A DNA stretch of 64,000 nucleotides. It comes from Cutibacterium sp. GTDB lineage: Bacteria; Actinomycetota; Actinomycetes; Propionibacteriales; Propionibacteriaceae. Made by a program: the position numbers and the translations under genes. Each line of letters opens with the position of its first letter. The first letter of the stretch is position 1. Of this stretch, positions 27,775 through 37,322 are shown one piece after another. A model generated the notes under the pieces. That model was not told where the DNA came from and did no database searches. It saw nothing but the letters and a program-made list of their open reading frames with translations. The stretch is from positions 434,001 to 498,000 of the forward strand of contig NZ_JAUNEJ010000001.1 of assembly GCF_030525615.1 (NCBI RefSeq), in the 5' to 3' direction.

Positions 27775-29094
27775 ATGATCTGGTTTCATTTGGCGGTTGC
27801 CATCGTCTTCATCGTCATTGGCTCGCGGCTAGGCGGGGTCGGCGTCGGACTTGCTGGAGGGGCGGGGTGCATTGTCCTCGCGGCCACTGGCCTTCATACC
27901 GACGTGGCCGAGGATATTCCCTGGTCGGTCATCGGCATCATCATGACCGTGATCTGCGCTATCGCCGCCCTCCAACTCGCGGGTGCTATGGACTATCTTG
28001 TGCACCTGACTGAGGTCATGCTGCGCAAACACCCGAACCAGATCAACTACCTGGCACCACTGGCGACCTTCCTGCTGTCTCTGCTGTGTGGAACGGGCCA
28101 TACCGCCTATTCCGTGCTTCCTGTCATCGTGGAAGTGGCCAAGGAGCATAAGATCCGGCCATCGAGACCGCTTTCCATAGCCGTTGTGGCATCCCAGGTT
28201 GCGGTGGCCTCTTCGCCGATCTCGGCGGCGACTTTGGCATTAGTCGGAGTTCTCGAACCGTTGGGAGTGGGCTATCTCAAGATCCTTGCAGTGACGATTC
28301 CCACCACCTTCATCGGGTGCGCTGTCGGTGCCGTTGTCGCATCGCATCAAGGCAAGGATCTGGTCGATGATCCGATCTATCAGGAACGTGAAGCCAAGGG
28401 CTTGGTGAGCCACAATGCTGCTGTCTCCAATACCGAGTGGAAGCCGAAACGGGCTGCCATTCCCAGCCTCGTTGCTTTCCTCGTCGCTCTTATCGTGGTG
28501 GTCGGTTACGCCACCGTCTCATCAGAGGAAGTAGGTGTCCTTGCCAAACCTCCGATGACGTCCTCTGCGGCGATCATGCTCATCATGCTGACGACGGCAA
28601 TGATCGTCTGCTGGATTTCACGCGAGGATGTTAAACAGATCACGACCCAAGGCACATTTCGTGCCGGTATGTCTGCCGCAATCTGCATTTTAGGATTAGC
28701 GTGGCTGGGCAATATGTTCGTCAACAACTACATGGATGTCCTCACCCATGCCGGGGCTTCGGTCCTGCACTCCGCCCCATGGTTCCTCTCGGTGATCCTG
28801 TATCTTGCTGCGCCACTGATGTTCTCTCACGCTGCGACGACGGTCGCGTTCATGCCAGTGGTGGCCAAAATAGGTGTGTCTCCAATCGTGATGTTGGCCT
28901 GCTACCCGGCGGTGGCCAATTACTACCTGCTGCCGAATTACCCGACGACGGTTGCAGCTATGGAGATGGACGACACTGGATCGACGCGAGTCGGGCGAAT
29001 CGTCCTTAACCATCCCTTCGTTCTTCCGGGCACCGTATCGATTGGGGTGACGATCCTTCTGGGGGCTTTCTGGGCACCCGTTGTGCTGGGATGA
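27775..29094 (+). CDS. Anaerobic C4-dicarboxylate transporter, DcuA/DcuB type
   Basis: A 439-residue inner-membrane carrier with about 10-12 hydrophobic segments. The signature LLCGTGHTAYSVLPVIVEVA, then SRPLSIAVVASQVAVASSPI, is that of DcuA/DcuB proteins, which exchange fumarate, malate or aspartate for succinate during anaerobic growth. This suits a fermenter that makes propionate and succinate. ATG 27775 (IWFHLAVAIVFIVIG) follows a GAGGGGG site; the longer frame from 27691 would add a polar, unlikely N-terminus. No two-component sensor is nearby. Confidence 0.9.
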   Translation: MIWFHLAVAIVFIVIGSRLGGVGVGLAGGAGCIVLAATGLHTDVAEDIPWSVIGIIMTVICAIAALQLAGAMDYLVHLTEVMLRKHPNQINYLAPLATFLLSLLCGTGHTAYSVLPVIVEVAKEHKIRPSRPLSIAVVASQVAVASSPISAATLALVGVLEPLGVGYLKILAVTIPTTFIGCAVGAVVASHQGKDLVDDPIYQEREAKGLVSHNAAVSNTEWKPKRAAIPSLVAFLVALIVVVGYATVSSEEVGVLAKPPMTSSAAIMLIMLTTAMIVCWISREDVKQITTQGTFRAGMSAAICILGLAWLGNMFVNNYMDVLTHAGASVLHSAPWFLSVILYLAAPLMFSHAATTVAFMPVVAKIGVSPIVMLACYPAVANYYLLPNYPTTVAAMEMDDTGSTRVGRIVLNHPFVLPGTVSIGVTILLGAFWAPVVLG

Positions 29095-29147
29095 GGCCTG
29101 ACGAGACATAGGCACGTGTTCATGTCGGGTCGCTACACTCCACAAGC

Positions 29148-30473
29148 ATGAGCCAAACCGACGTGTCGGCTGATCGACGTAAACGGGTGTTTGCCTGGGC
29201 CATGTGGGACCCGGGCACTCAGCCTTTCGCGTCGGTCATCACCACTTTTGTCTTTGCTGTTTACATTGTTGGTGACGACTTCGGGTCGCAGGACACCACG
29301 ACGACGGCCCTGTCGTGGACGATGAGTCTGGCCGGTTTGCTCATCGCTTTGCTGGCACCGGTCGTTGGGCAGTGGGCGGACAGGCGAGGATGCCAGGTCA
29401 GGGTCCTGAAGTGGCTCACCTGGATGCTTGCCGTGATGTCCGGATTGCTGTTCTTCATCAAACCCCACCCCTCTTACCTCGTTTTGGGACTGGTGTTGTT
29501 GGGAGTCGGCACAGTCATCTCGGACGTCGGCAGTTCTCTCTACAACGGCATGCTCGATGACGTAGCTGAGCCTGGCAAGATTGGCCGTATCTCTGGATTG
29601 GGATGGGGGATGGGGTATCTGGGCGGAATCGTCGCCCTGCTGGTCATCTACATCGCCTGGATCAAGCCGGACGTCGGCTGGTTCGGGGTGACGAGCGACG
29701 AGGGCATGAATATCCGTGTGGCAATGCTGTTTTGCGCCATATGGGTCCTGGTGTTGACCCTGCCGACTTTCCTCATTTTGCGTGACAGCCCGCGCCCGAC
29801 AAACCAGTCCGAACCCAAGCTGCGTGGATTTCGGGCTCTAGGACACGCCTATGCCGAGCTGTGGCGCAGTGTGGTGCGAATATGGCATATCAGCCGCAAT
29901 ACCATCGTCTTCCTGATCGCTTCAGCACTGTTCCGCGACGGGCTCAATGGCGTCTTCCAATTTGGCGGCCCGATCGCTAGCCAGACCTTCGACTTCAGTT
30001 CTGCCGATGTCCTCATCTTCGGCATCGTGGCCAATCTGGTCGCCGGTATCTCGACCATCTTCCTGGGACGTCTCGACGACCGGGTCGGCCCCAAACACCT
30101 CATCATCTTCTCATTGGTCGTGCTGTCAGTTTGTGGCATTGGTGTGTTCATCGGCCACACCGGTTCGGCCATGGTGTTCTGGGTGCTTGGACTCATCATG
30201 TGCGCCTTTGTCGGTCCGGCTCAGTCGGCCTCACGAAGTCTGCTCACTCGAATCTGCCCGCCAGGATGTCAGGGAGAGGTCTTTGGTCTCTACGCCACCA
30301 CTGGAAAAGCAGTGTCTTTCCTGACCCCGGCCCTGTTCGGTCTTTTCGTCACGATGGGACACGCTGTCACCGGCGGCGACAACAACCAGTACTGGGGGAT
30401 CATCGGCATTGTTCTGGTGCTCGTCGTCGGCCTGGTAGCGATGATTCCGGTCAGCACCGCCGAGTCTCACTGA
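29148..30473 (+). CDS. MFS transporter, UMF1 (Atg22-like) family
   Basis: A 441-residue membrane protein with about 12 hydrophobic segments. FAWAMWDPGTQPFASVI at the start is the D-x-G/A-x-x-x-F-type opening of UMF1 carriers related to yeast Atg22. VVGQWADRRGCQ and FLGRLDDRVGPKHL are the MFS loop motifs between helices 2-3 and 8-9. Substrate unknown; relatives have been linked to amino-acid efflux. It lies convergent to the carbonic anhydrase gene. Confidence 0.85.
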   Translation: MSQTDVSADRRKRVFAWAMWDPGTQPFASVITTFVFAVYIVGDDFGSQDTTTTALSWTMSLAGLLIALLAPVVGQWADRRGCQVRVLKWLTWMLAVMSGLLFFIKPHPSYLVLGLVLLGVGTVISDVGSSLYNGMLDDVAEPGKIGRISGLGWGMGYLGGIVALLVIYIAWIKPDVGWFGVTSDEGMNIRVAMLFCAIWVLVLTLPTFLILRDSPRPTNQSEPKLRGFRALGHAYAELWRSVVRIWHISRNTIVFLIASALFRDGLNGVFQFGGPIASQTFDFSSADVLIFGIVANLVAGISTIFLGRLDDRVGPKHLIIFSLVVLSVCGIGVFIGHTGSAMVFWVLGLIMCAFVGPAQSASRSLLTRICPPGCQGEVFGLYATTGKAVSFLTPALFGLFVTMGHAVTGGDNNQYWGIIGIVLVLVVGLVAMIPVSTAESH

Positions 30474-30532
30474 TTCAGGTAGCCTGGCGCGGATAATTCG
30501 CGGCAGCTGATTCACAGCCAAGGAGGGGAGAA

Positions 30533-31015
30533 TCAACAGACTCGGTTGACCCGTCCGGTGCTGACGTCATAGATCATCCCGCACACTTCAGCAGCCACTT
30601 TCGGGTCCTGCCGCAGGACCTCGACGTCGTAGCGCAGTCCGGCCATTTGATCTGGGGTTGACCCGATACGCATGCCCGACAGGTCCGTGTCGTCGGCCTG
30701 ACGCACCTTCTCGATGACGGAGGCGTCGTCACCACTGGCCATCGCACACTTGGTGTGGCCTAGGATGACGATCCGATCAATCCCGAGAGCATGAGAACCC
30801 ACCACTAGCCCGATATGGGCGTCGGGGGTCAATCGGCCACCGGGAGTGCGCAGCACCTTGGCGTCACCGACCTTGAGATCAAAGATCGCAAGGGGGTCGA
30901 GCCGACAATCCATGCAACAGACGATCCCAAGTCCTCGAGCTGCTTGCCCAGGCAGTTCTGCCAGGCTGAAGGACTCCGCATATCGGGCATTGCCATCCAT
31001 CAGGTCGTCGAACAT
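30533..31015 (-). CDS. Beta carbonic anhydrase
   Basis: A 160-residue enzyme that interconverts CO2 and bicarbonate. The zinc-site motifs are present: Cys and the Asp-Arg dyad in CCMDCRLDP near residue 27, then HTKC near 85; TPGGRLTPDAHIGLVVG lies between. It resembles the short mycobacterial beta-class enzymes. ATG 31015 has AGGAGG in front; the 74 extra codons of the longer frame overlap parC and are not supported. It starts 16 bases after parC and may be transcribed with it. Bicarbonate supply would serve the carboxylations of propionate metabolism (inference). Confidence 0.9.
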   Translation of the reverse strand: MFDDLMDGNARYAESFSLAELPGQAARGLGIVCCMDCRLDPLAIFDLKVGDAKVLRTPGGRLTPDAHIGLVVGSHALGIDRIVILGHTKCAMASGDDASVIEKVRQADDTDLSGMRIGSTPDQMAGLRYDVEVLRQDPKVAAEVCGMIYDVSTGRVNRVC

Positions 31016-31031
31016 GGTCACAGCCTCCTGA

Positions 31032-33656
31032 TTAACTGAACAGATCTGGTTCTGGTTCGTCATTGTGGTGATTATTGGCACGGCGATGACGTCGGTGCGG
31101 CGATTCCTGTGAGTCTTCCGCAGGCGCTGACTGCGGTGCAGGGATGAGAGCTCCATCCGGGGTGTCACCATCGCTCTTGTGGTTGCCCGGATCGACAGTG
31201 CCGGCGGATGGGGCTGAGCCGTCATTATCGGTGTCATGACTTCGGGTGCTTATGGCGAGGATGGGCTGGCGTCCCTGATCTCCGGAACCGTCGCGGCGCA
31301 TATTTGGCTCTGGTAGTTCGACCGGAACACCAGATGCTGCACATGCGACCGCAGGATCAGGGCCAATCCAGGCGAGTACCAGCGCTGTTTCTCCCTTGAG
31401 GAAGCGCTGGCACCTCATACCACCAGTCGCGCGGCCCTTGGCGGGGTACTGGTCGAAGGGGGTCACCTTGACCGAGCCGGGTTCTTTGCCAGCGGCAGCA
31501 GGGGATGAAGCCGCCACCGTCACGACCGACGAACCATGGCGGGGAGCTGCACCAAAGAAGATCACCGGGTCCTTGGCTTTGATACCGGTCACACCGCCGC
31601 CTGAGCGGCCCTGCGGACGCACCGAGGAGGCAGGGAAGTGGAGCAGGGAGGCTCCGGCGGTGACGAAGCACAGTTCGAGATTCTCGTCGTCCAGTTCGAC
31701 CGCGCCGACAACCTCGTCACCATCTTTGAGGCTGATGACCTCCCAGAAATCCTTGCCGAGTAGTGCCGGATTGACCCGTTTGACAATGCCGTTGCGGGTT
31801 CCCAGAGCCAGGGATGGGCCTTCCCCGGACAGGCTCGTCACCGCTAGGGCCTTCTCGTCTTTCTTCAGCCCAACGAGGTCTGCCAGCGGTATACCACCGG
31901 CCACTGATGGGGCGGTGGCAGTCACTGGCAGGCTGGGCAGCTCGATGGCGTGTGCCCTGACGAGACGACCCGTACTGGTGATAATCGTGAAATCACCACG
32001 GGCCGTGGCCCGGGCACGAGAGATAATGACGTCGTGACTGGTCCGGTCCCCATCACCGGGGAGGGCGTCCTCGGTGTCGATACGGGCCAACAGACCAGTG
32101 GCCGACAGCAGCACCCAGCAGGGGTTATCGGGAACCTCCAGGGGAGCCGACGCGGCAGCAACGGCAGGAGCTGCCCCGAGCAGGACGGTGCGTCGCGGGG
32201 TCCCGTACTTAGCCGACACCTCGGCCAGGTCCTGCGAGACGACCCGACGCAGTTCGGCATCGTCGTTGACGATAAGGGTCAGGCCTTCAATACGCTCTCG
32301 CAGCTCATCACGCTCAGACTCCAACTCGATCGTGGAGAACTTGGTTAGGCGACGAAGCTGCATGTCGAGGATGTAATTGGCTTGCACCTCGTCAAGGGTG
32401 AAGGCCTCCATGAGTCGGGTGCGTGCTGTTGCTGCGTCCTCAGAAGATCGAATGATGGCGATAACGTCGTCGATGTCGACGATGGCCAGCAGTAGCCCCT
32501 CGACAAGGTGGAGGCGGTCCTTGGCCTTGTTGAGCTGGAATGTGGTGCGTCGCAAGGTGACGTCGAGGCGATGGTCGAGGTAGACCTGCAGCATGTCCTG
32601 CAGACCGAGGGTGCGTGGCTGTCCCTCGACGAGGCTGACGGCGTTGATGGCGAAGGAGTCTTCCAGCTTGGTGAGCTTATAGAGCCGCTCCAGCAGCGCT
32701 TCCGGATTGATACCGTTCTTGACCTCGATGACCAAGCGGGTGCCCTTGGTGAGGTCGGTGAGGTCCTTGACATCGGAGATACCAGTAAGTTTCTTGGCCT
32801 GCACCAGGGTCTTGATCTGGTCGATGATCCGCTCCGGGCCAACCATGTACGGCAATTCGGTGACGACAATTCCGCGGCGTCGTGGAGAGACCTTTTCTAT
32901 GCGTGCCGTGGCGCGGATCTTGAAGGAGCCTTTGCCGGTGCGGTAGGCGTTCGTGATTCCGTCAAGGCCGATAATCCGTCCGCCGGTGGGCAGATCCGGT
33001 CCTGGGATGAAACGCATGATTTCTTCCAAATCGGCGTCCGGATGGTCAAGCATGTGACGAAGGGCAGCGACAACCTCGACGAGGTTGTGCGGCGGAATGT
33101 TGGTGGCCATACCCACCGCGATGCCAGAAGCTCCGTTCACGAGCAGGTTCGGGAAGGCGGCCGGTAACACTGACGGCTCGGTCTCCTTGCCGTCATAGTT
33201 GGGTTCGAAATCGACGGTGTCCTCGTCGAGTCCGTCAATCATGGCCAAGGCTGCTGGAGCCATGCGGCACTCGGTGTAGCGCATGGCAGCTGGGCCGGCA
33301 TCCAAGGATCCGAAGTTACCGTGTCCGTCGACCAGAGGCAGACGCATGGCCCAAGGCTGGGCGGTGCGGACGAGGGCATCGTAGATGGCGGCGTCGCCGT
33401 GGGGGTGAAGCTGGCCCATCACTTGGCCAACCACACGGGCCGATTTCACATGGGCACGATCGGGGCGAACCCCCATGTCACCCATGGTGTAAAGGATACG
33501 GCGTTGAACCGGTTTGAGGCCGTCGCGGGCATCAGGAAGGGCGCGAGAGTAGATGACGGAGTAGGCGTATTCGAGGAAGCTGTTCTCCATTTCGCGGGAG
33601 ACATCGACGTCGATGATGTTCTCGGTGAAGTCGTCGTCCACCGTCGTTCCTGCCAT
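31032..33656 (-). CDS. parC: DNA topoisomerase IV subunit A (ParC; second GyrA-type protein)
   Basis: An 874-residue subunit. The breakage-reunion domain has the catalytic Tyr in [12 protein letters not shown] near residue 126, a coiled-coil follows, then a C-terminal beta-pinwheel with a loose GyrA-box ([14 protein letters not shown]). The last 90 residues are a polar, disordered tail rich in D, S, H and R. In the quinolone region the sequence is [12 protein letters not shown]: the residue matching E. coli GyrA Ser83 is Ala and the Asp is kept. It partners with ParE at 25309. The carbonic anhydrase gene follows after 16 bases. Gyrase A is the alternative name, less likely for the reasons given under parE. 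Confidence 0.88.
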   Translation of the reverse strand: MAGTTVDDDFTENIIDVDVSREMENSFLEYAYSVIYSRALPDARDGLKPVQRRILYTMGDMGVRPDRAHVKSARVVGQVMGQLHPHGDAAIYDALVRTAQPWAMRLPLVDGHGNFGSLDAGPAAMRYTECRMAPAALAMIDGLDEDTVDFEPNYDGKETEPSVLPAAFPNLLVNGASGIAVGMATNIPPHNLVEVVAALRHMLDHPDADLEEIMRFIPGPDLPTGGRIIGLDGITNAYRTGKGSFKIRATARIEKVSPRRRGIVVTELPYMVGPERIIDQIKTLVQAKKLTGISDVKDLTDLTKGTRLVIEVKNGINPEALLERLYKLTKLEDSFAINAVSLVEGQPRTLGLQDMLQVYLDHRLDVTLRRTTFQLNKAKDRLHLVEGLLLAIVDIDDVIAIIRSSEDAATARTRLMEAFTLDEVQANYILDMQLRRLTKFSTIELESERDELRERIEGLTLIVNDDAELRRVVSQDLAEVSAKYGTPRRTVLLGAAPAVAAASAPLEVPDNPCWVLLSATGLLARIDTEDALPGDGDRTSHDVIISRARATARGDFTIITSTGRLVRAHAIELPSLPVTATAPSVAGGIPLADLVGLKKDEKALAVTSLSGEGPSLALGTRNGIVKRVNPALLGKDFWEVISLKDGDEVVGAVELDDENLELCFVTAGASLLHFPASSVRPQGRSGGGVTGIKAKDPVIFFGAAPRHGSSVVTVAASSPAAAGKEPGSVKVTPFDQYPAKGRATGGMRCQRFLKGETALVLAWIGPDPAVACAASGVPVELPEPNMRRDGSGDQGRQPILAISTRSHDTDNDGSAPSAGTVDPGNHKSDGDTPDGALIPAPQSAPAEDSQESPHRRHRRANNHHNDEPEPDLFS

Positions 33657-33721
33657 CTCGGTACCTCCCTAGCAGCGCGCGCTAACGACCTATTTTGGTC
33701 GATTGCCGCGAAATCCGCATA

Positions 33722-34819
33722 TTAGGGTCGCTCTGAGGAATGCTCGCGGTTGAGAACCTTGTCTAGGAGAGGAGCTAACTGATCGCCGTCAGGAGCACGT
33801 ACCAGCGGGGCTGATTCAGGCGTCCAATGCACTCGGTGATGGTCTTCCAACACCGTCGTCGTGCCGTGGGCCAACATTTGCTGAGTGGTCGAAAGCTCCC
33901 GGATGGCGATCGCACGGGTGTGGCCAGGCTGCAGCTCGTCGAATTCAGAGTAGATCCGGATGTCGTGCTGGCCGTCATCGCCGACCAGCACCCACTCGAT
34001 ATTGGGGAAATCGCGGGCCAATTCACGCAGGGCCGTCCGTTTATGATCGACGCCGGAACGGAACCAGCCGGTATTCGTCGGTCCCCAATCGGTCAGCAGC
34101 AACGGTCCTTGTGGGTAGCCGTGACGGGCCAGGAATCGGACGAGGAACGGGTAGGTATTCCACGCGCCGGTGGACACGTAGACCACGGGTGCGTCGGGGT
34201 GACGCTCCAGCAGCTTCTGGTACATCCGGGCCATGCCCGGAATCGATTTGCGCGCCTGCTCGGTGCGCACGAAGGAATTCCACGCAGCGATCAGGGATCG
34301 TGGCAGGGAGGTTGCAATCACAGTGTCGTCGATGTCGGAAACGATGCCGAAACGGGTATTGCGCGAGACGACAAGGACTTTCGCTGTGGTTGTGTCCTCG
34401 GCAGCGGAGAGAGTTACGTCGTGCCAGCCAGGTTGCAGCCCATGGTTCTTGACGCGCACGTCGACATATCCCGCCCGATCTGCCTTCACGGTGATCTTCT
34501 CCCCGTTGACATCGACGACGACTTGTGTGTCCGGGGCCGGCAGGCCAAGGAAATTGCGCCATCCTCGCTGGGACAGCAGATCAATGGACAACATATTGCG
34601 CTGGGTGAGCGGCGAATGGCTAGCATGACGTTCATTCCCCACATCGGTACCAGGCGGACTGGTGAGGACGACTCTGCCCAGAACGCGCACATGGGTGGCC
34701 GACCCGTAACTGCGATATCCGATGACTCGCGGTTTCCATCCGCGTCGACGCAAGGCGGTGCTCAGGCACCTGTGAAAGGCATCTTCGACTCGGGCTCCGA
34801 TGAACGGCCGGTTCGACAT
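33722..34819 (-). CDS. App1-like phosphatase (DUF2183)
   Basis: A 365-residue protein with a beta-rich N-terminal part (about 60-155) and a C-terminal HAD-like phosphatase domain that opens with the D-x-D-x-T motif in GIVSDIDDTVIATSLP near residue 162. VVYVSTGAWNTYPFL and WVLVGDDGQHD match the later HAD motifs. The yeast relative App1 is a phosphatidate phosphatase; the bacterial substrate is not established. It starts 46 bases from a divergent gene. Confidence 0.85.
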   Translation of the reverse strand: MSNRPFIGARVEDAFHRCLSTALRRRGWKPRVIGYRSYGSATHVRVLGRVVLTSPPGTDVGNERHASHSPLTQRNMLSIDLLSQRGWRNFLGLPAPDTQVVVDVNGEKITVKADRAGYVDVRVKNHGLQPGWHDVTLSAAEDTTTAKVLVVSRNTRFGIVSDIDDTVIATSLPRSLIAAWNSFVRTEQARKSIPGMARMYQKLLERHPDAPVVYVSTGAWNTYPFLVRFLARHGYPQGPLLLTDWGPTNTGWFRSGVDHKRTALRELARDFPNIEWVLVGDDGQHDIRIYSEFDELQPGHTRAIAIRELSTTQQMLAHGTTTVLEDHHRVHWTPESAPLVRAPDGDQLAPLLDKVLNREHSSERP

Positions 34820-34865
34820 ATCTCGGAGATTACTGGATCGGGCTTCATCGTGGGACGATGGGCCG

Positions 34866-35462
34866 GTGAGTGAGTCTGTCGATCAAGCCCGAACTCCTCT
34901 TCCGCCGGCCCTAGCCGCCGAGATCCAGTCTTGCGGATTCTTTCCAGAACTGGTCATCGACGTCGCGGAAACCTCGTTGGCGGGAGAGAAAGTCCTTGAC
35001 CATTTGCTTCATCTAGAGGCAAACTTCGCCAACGACGAGGTTTACCGCCATCTCACCGTCATTTTGCGCACGGCCACTCGTATGCTCATCGGGCACACTG
35101 ATGAAGGCACTGAGGCAGGAAGGTTGCAGGCTGTCACCTCAAGTGAATCGATCCCGCTGTCGGCGGTGAATTCTGTGGTGCTGACGCGGGTAGTCCAGCA
35201 TCCCGACAGGTTCGGCAAGGACCCTTTGGCGACAACTGTGGAGACCTGGCTTCAGATGACGTGGGGCGCGGTGTCGCGAATCGACCTTGAGCCCGCCAGC
35301 TGTGGTAATCCGGCGTGTACCGCTGACCATGGGTACACCGGTGCCGTGAGCGGGGACGATATCATCATCCGGATGAGTCCTGCCGCCGATGGCCCCGATC
35401 AGGTTGAGCGCATGATGGAATTTGCCACCCGGATGCAGGTCGCCGTTGGAGGAGCACGATGA
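34866..35462 (+). CDS. DUF5998 family protein
   Basis: A 198-residue soluble protein of a family confined to Actinobacteria (PPALAAEIQSCGFFPELVID at the start; then HLTVILRTATRMLIGHTDE). A C-terminal PASCGNPACTADHGY carries two cysteines and a histidine. I prefer GTG 34866, because the longer frame from 34800 would overlap the divergent App1-like gene. The stop overlaps the next start by 4 bases (ATGA), so it is in an operon with the phosphodiesterase, a pairing common in related genomes. Function unknown. Confidence 0.8.
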   Translation: MSESVDQARTPLPPALAAEIQSCGFFPELVIDVAETSLAGEKVLDHLLHLEANFANDEVYRHLTVILRTATRMLIGHTDEGTEAGRLQAVTSSESIPLSAVNSVVLTRVVQHPDRFGKDPLATTVETWLQMTWGAVSRIDLEPASCGNPACTADHGYTGAVSGDDIIIRMSPAADGPDQVERMMEFATRMQVAVGGAR

Positions 35463-36601
35463 GTTCGCTGCTTGCCCCTGACCTCATGGCGCCAGGCTTG
35501 ATGGTGCCGGGTGCGCAGACTCTTTCTGACCTTGTGCCGGCCATGGGACAGGCTCTGAAAGGTCAGAGACCGGCGGGACTCGGCCTGCCAGAGGCGCAGC
35601 GCTATGTCTTCCTGCTGGTAGACGGCATGGGCAGAGAGAACCTTGAACAGTCCCGACATCTGGCCCCTACCTTGTCGGACATGCACATGTGCCACGACCT
35701 GACCTGCCAGGTGCCTTCGACGACGGCCACCTCACTGAGTTGTATCGGTACTGGCGCTACACCCGGTCGTCACGGCGTCGTCGGATACACCTTTCGTGCC
35801 CCTTCTGGACGCGCCATGAATGCCTTGAGTTGGGCCAACGGGGACGACCCCGAGGTCATTCAGCCCCATCTGACGGCCTTCGAAGACGTGGCGGCAGCTG
35901 GGGTGGCAGTAAGCAGTGTCGGCCCAGCTCGATTCGAGAGGTCCGGCCTGACACGAGCGAGTCTGCGCGGTCCGCGATTCGTGGCCATTCGTGACGAGGG
36001 AGACGTTGACGAACGGGTCCGCAAGACTCTGGCTGCCTCTCGAGCTGGCGACCTTTCCCTAACCTACGTCTACGAGCGCTCCCTTGACCACGTTGGCCAT
36101 GGCGAGGGGTGGCAGTCTTCCGCGTGGAGATCGCGTCTGATGTGGGTTGACAACCTTGTTGGAGCTCTTCTTGACGAGCTGGATGCCGGCACCGTCCTGG
36201 TCGTCACCGCAGATCACGGCATGGTCGATGTGCCGCAAGACCACCGCGTCATGGTGGAGGATGAGGCAGGACTGCTCGCTGAGGTCGATTTGCTGGCAGG
36301 AGAGCCTCGATTCCGCCACATTTACACGCGACGGCCCGGCGAGGTCGCACAACGCTGGCAGCGGGTACTCGGCGATCGTGCTCAGATCGTCGTGGGTAAT
36401 GACGCCATCGAGCAGGGACTCTTCGGACACGTCGATGACTCCACTCGCTCCCGGTTCGGCGACGTGTTGGCGATCACCCGTGATGACTGGGCCATCATGA
36501 GCCGTGCCACGCCGAAGGAACTGACGTTGGTCGGTATGCACGGTTCGCTGACGCCGCAAGAGATGAGGATTCCGTTGTTGGCCCAGGTTTGCGAGGGCTG
36601 A
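35459..36601 (+). CDS. Alkaline-phosphatase-superfamily phosphodiesterase/nucleotide pyrophosphatase
   Basis: A 380-residue enzyme of the type I phosphodiesterase group. LLVDGMGRENL gives the first metal-binding Asp, PSTTATSLSCIGTG the nucleophilic Thr region, DHVGHGEG, VVTADHGMVDVP and MHGSLTPQEM the remaining metal ligands. All appear in order and the length is typical. It should hydrolyse phosphodiester or pyrophosphate bonds. No signal peptide is evident, so it is probably cytosolic. It overlaps DUF5998 upstream and is followed within 2 bases by tdk. Confidence 0.88.
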   Translation: MSSLLAPDLMAPGLMVPGAQTLSDLVPAMGQALKGQRPAGLGLPEAQRYVFLLVDGMGRENLEQSRHLAPTLSDMHMCHDLTCQVPSTTATSLSCIGTGATPGRHGVVGYTFRAPSGRAMNALSWANGDDPEVIQPHLTAFEDVAAAGVAVSSVGPARFERSGLTRASLRGPRFVAIRDEGDVDERVRKTLAASRAGDLSLTYVYERSLDHVGHGEGWQSSAWRSRLMWVDNLVGALLDELDAGTVLVVTADHGMVDVPQDHRVMVEDEAGLLAEVDLLAGEPRFRHIYTRRPGEVAQRWQRVLGDRAQIVVGNDAIEQGLFGHVDDSTRSRFGDVLAITRDDWAIMSRATPKELTLVGMHGSLTPQEMRIPLLAQVCEG

Positions 36602-36603
36602 AG

Positions 36604-37254
36604 ATGGCTGAGCTTGTCTTCCACACCGGGCCGATGGATTCCGGAAAATCCACGCTTGCGCTGCAAATGGACCACGCCCAGTCGGCCCATGACCGTCAAG
36701 GAGTCAGGTACGCCATGCACGATCGTTCCGGAGGCGCTCGAATCACCTCCCGGATTGGGTTGAGCGTTGAAGCTGTCGAGGTGACGGATTCCCTGGACCT
36801 CTACCACGATGTCGTGGCGCGGCTGAGCTGCGGGGGACGGATTGACTACCTCATCTGTGACGAGGCGCAGTTTTACCGTCCCGAACAAATTGACCAGCTC
36901 GCCCGAGTCGTCGACGACCTCGACATTGACGTCTACTGTTTCGGAATCCTCGCTGATTTTCGCACTGAGCTCTTTCCGGGGTCCAAACGGCTTGTTGAAC
37001 TCGCTGACCGCGTCGTCCAGTCACCCGTTTCGCCGCTGTGTTGGTGCGGACGCCCAGCCACACACAATGCCCGTATCGTCGGCGGGGTCATGGTGCGCGA
37101 GGGAGATCAAGTCGGCGTCGGAGACATCGGCGGTGCCTCGGAGATTCACTACGAGGTGCTGTGTCGTCGGCACCACCGTCAGGGGATTACCGGAGAAATG
37201 TCCAAGGCGACCCTTTCAGAGCAAACCCTGCCCTTCGACAGTGAGGAGTCCTGA
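36604..37254 (+). CDS. tdk: Thymidine kinase
   Basis: A 216-residue type II thymidine kinase for salvage of thymidine to dTMP. Walker A is FHTGPMDSGKSTLAL near residue 5, the Walker B/lasso region is YLICDEAQFYRPEQID, and the zinc ribbon has CWCGRPATHNARIV with CRRHH further on. ATG 36604 lies 2 bases after the upstream stop, which places it in the DUF5998-phosphodiesterase operon. Confidence 0.93.
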   Translation: MAELVFHTGPMDSGKSTLALQMDHAQSAHDRQGVRYAMHDRSGGARITSRIGLSVEAVEVTDSLDLYHDVVARLSCGGRIDYLICDEAQFYRPEQIDQLARVVDDLDIDVYCFGILADFRTELFPGSKRLVELADRVVQSPVSPLCWCGRPATHNARIVGGVMVREGDQVGVGDIGGASEIHYEVLCRRHHRQGITGEMSKATLSEQTLPFDSEES

Positions 37255-37322
37255 TCCCTCACGAATCCAGCCGGGGGTAGCCGGACTCGGGTGTTTTGCA
37301 CATCTCCAATCTGTGGGACCTC

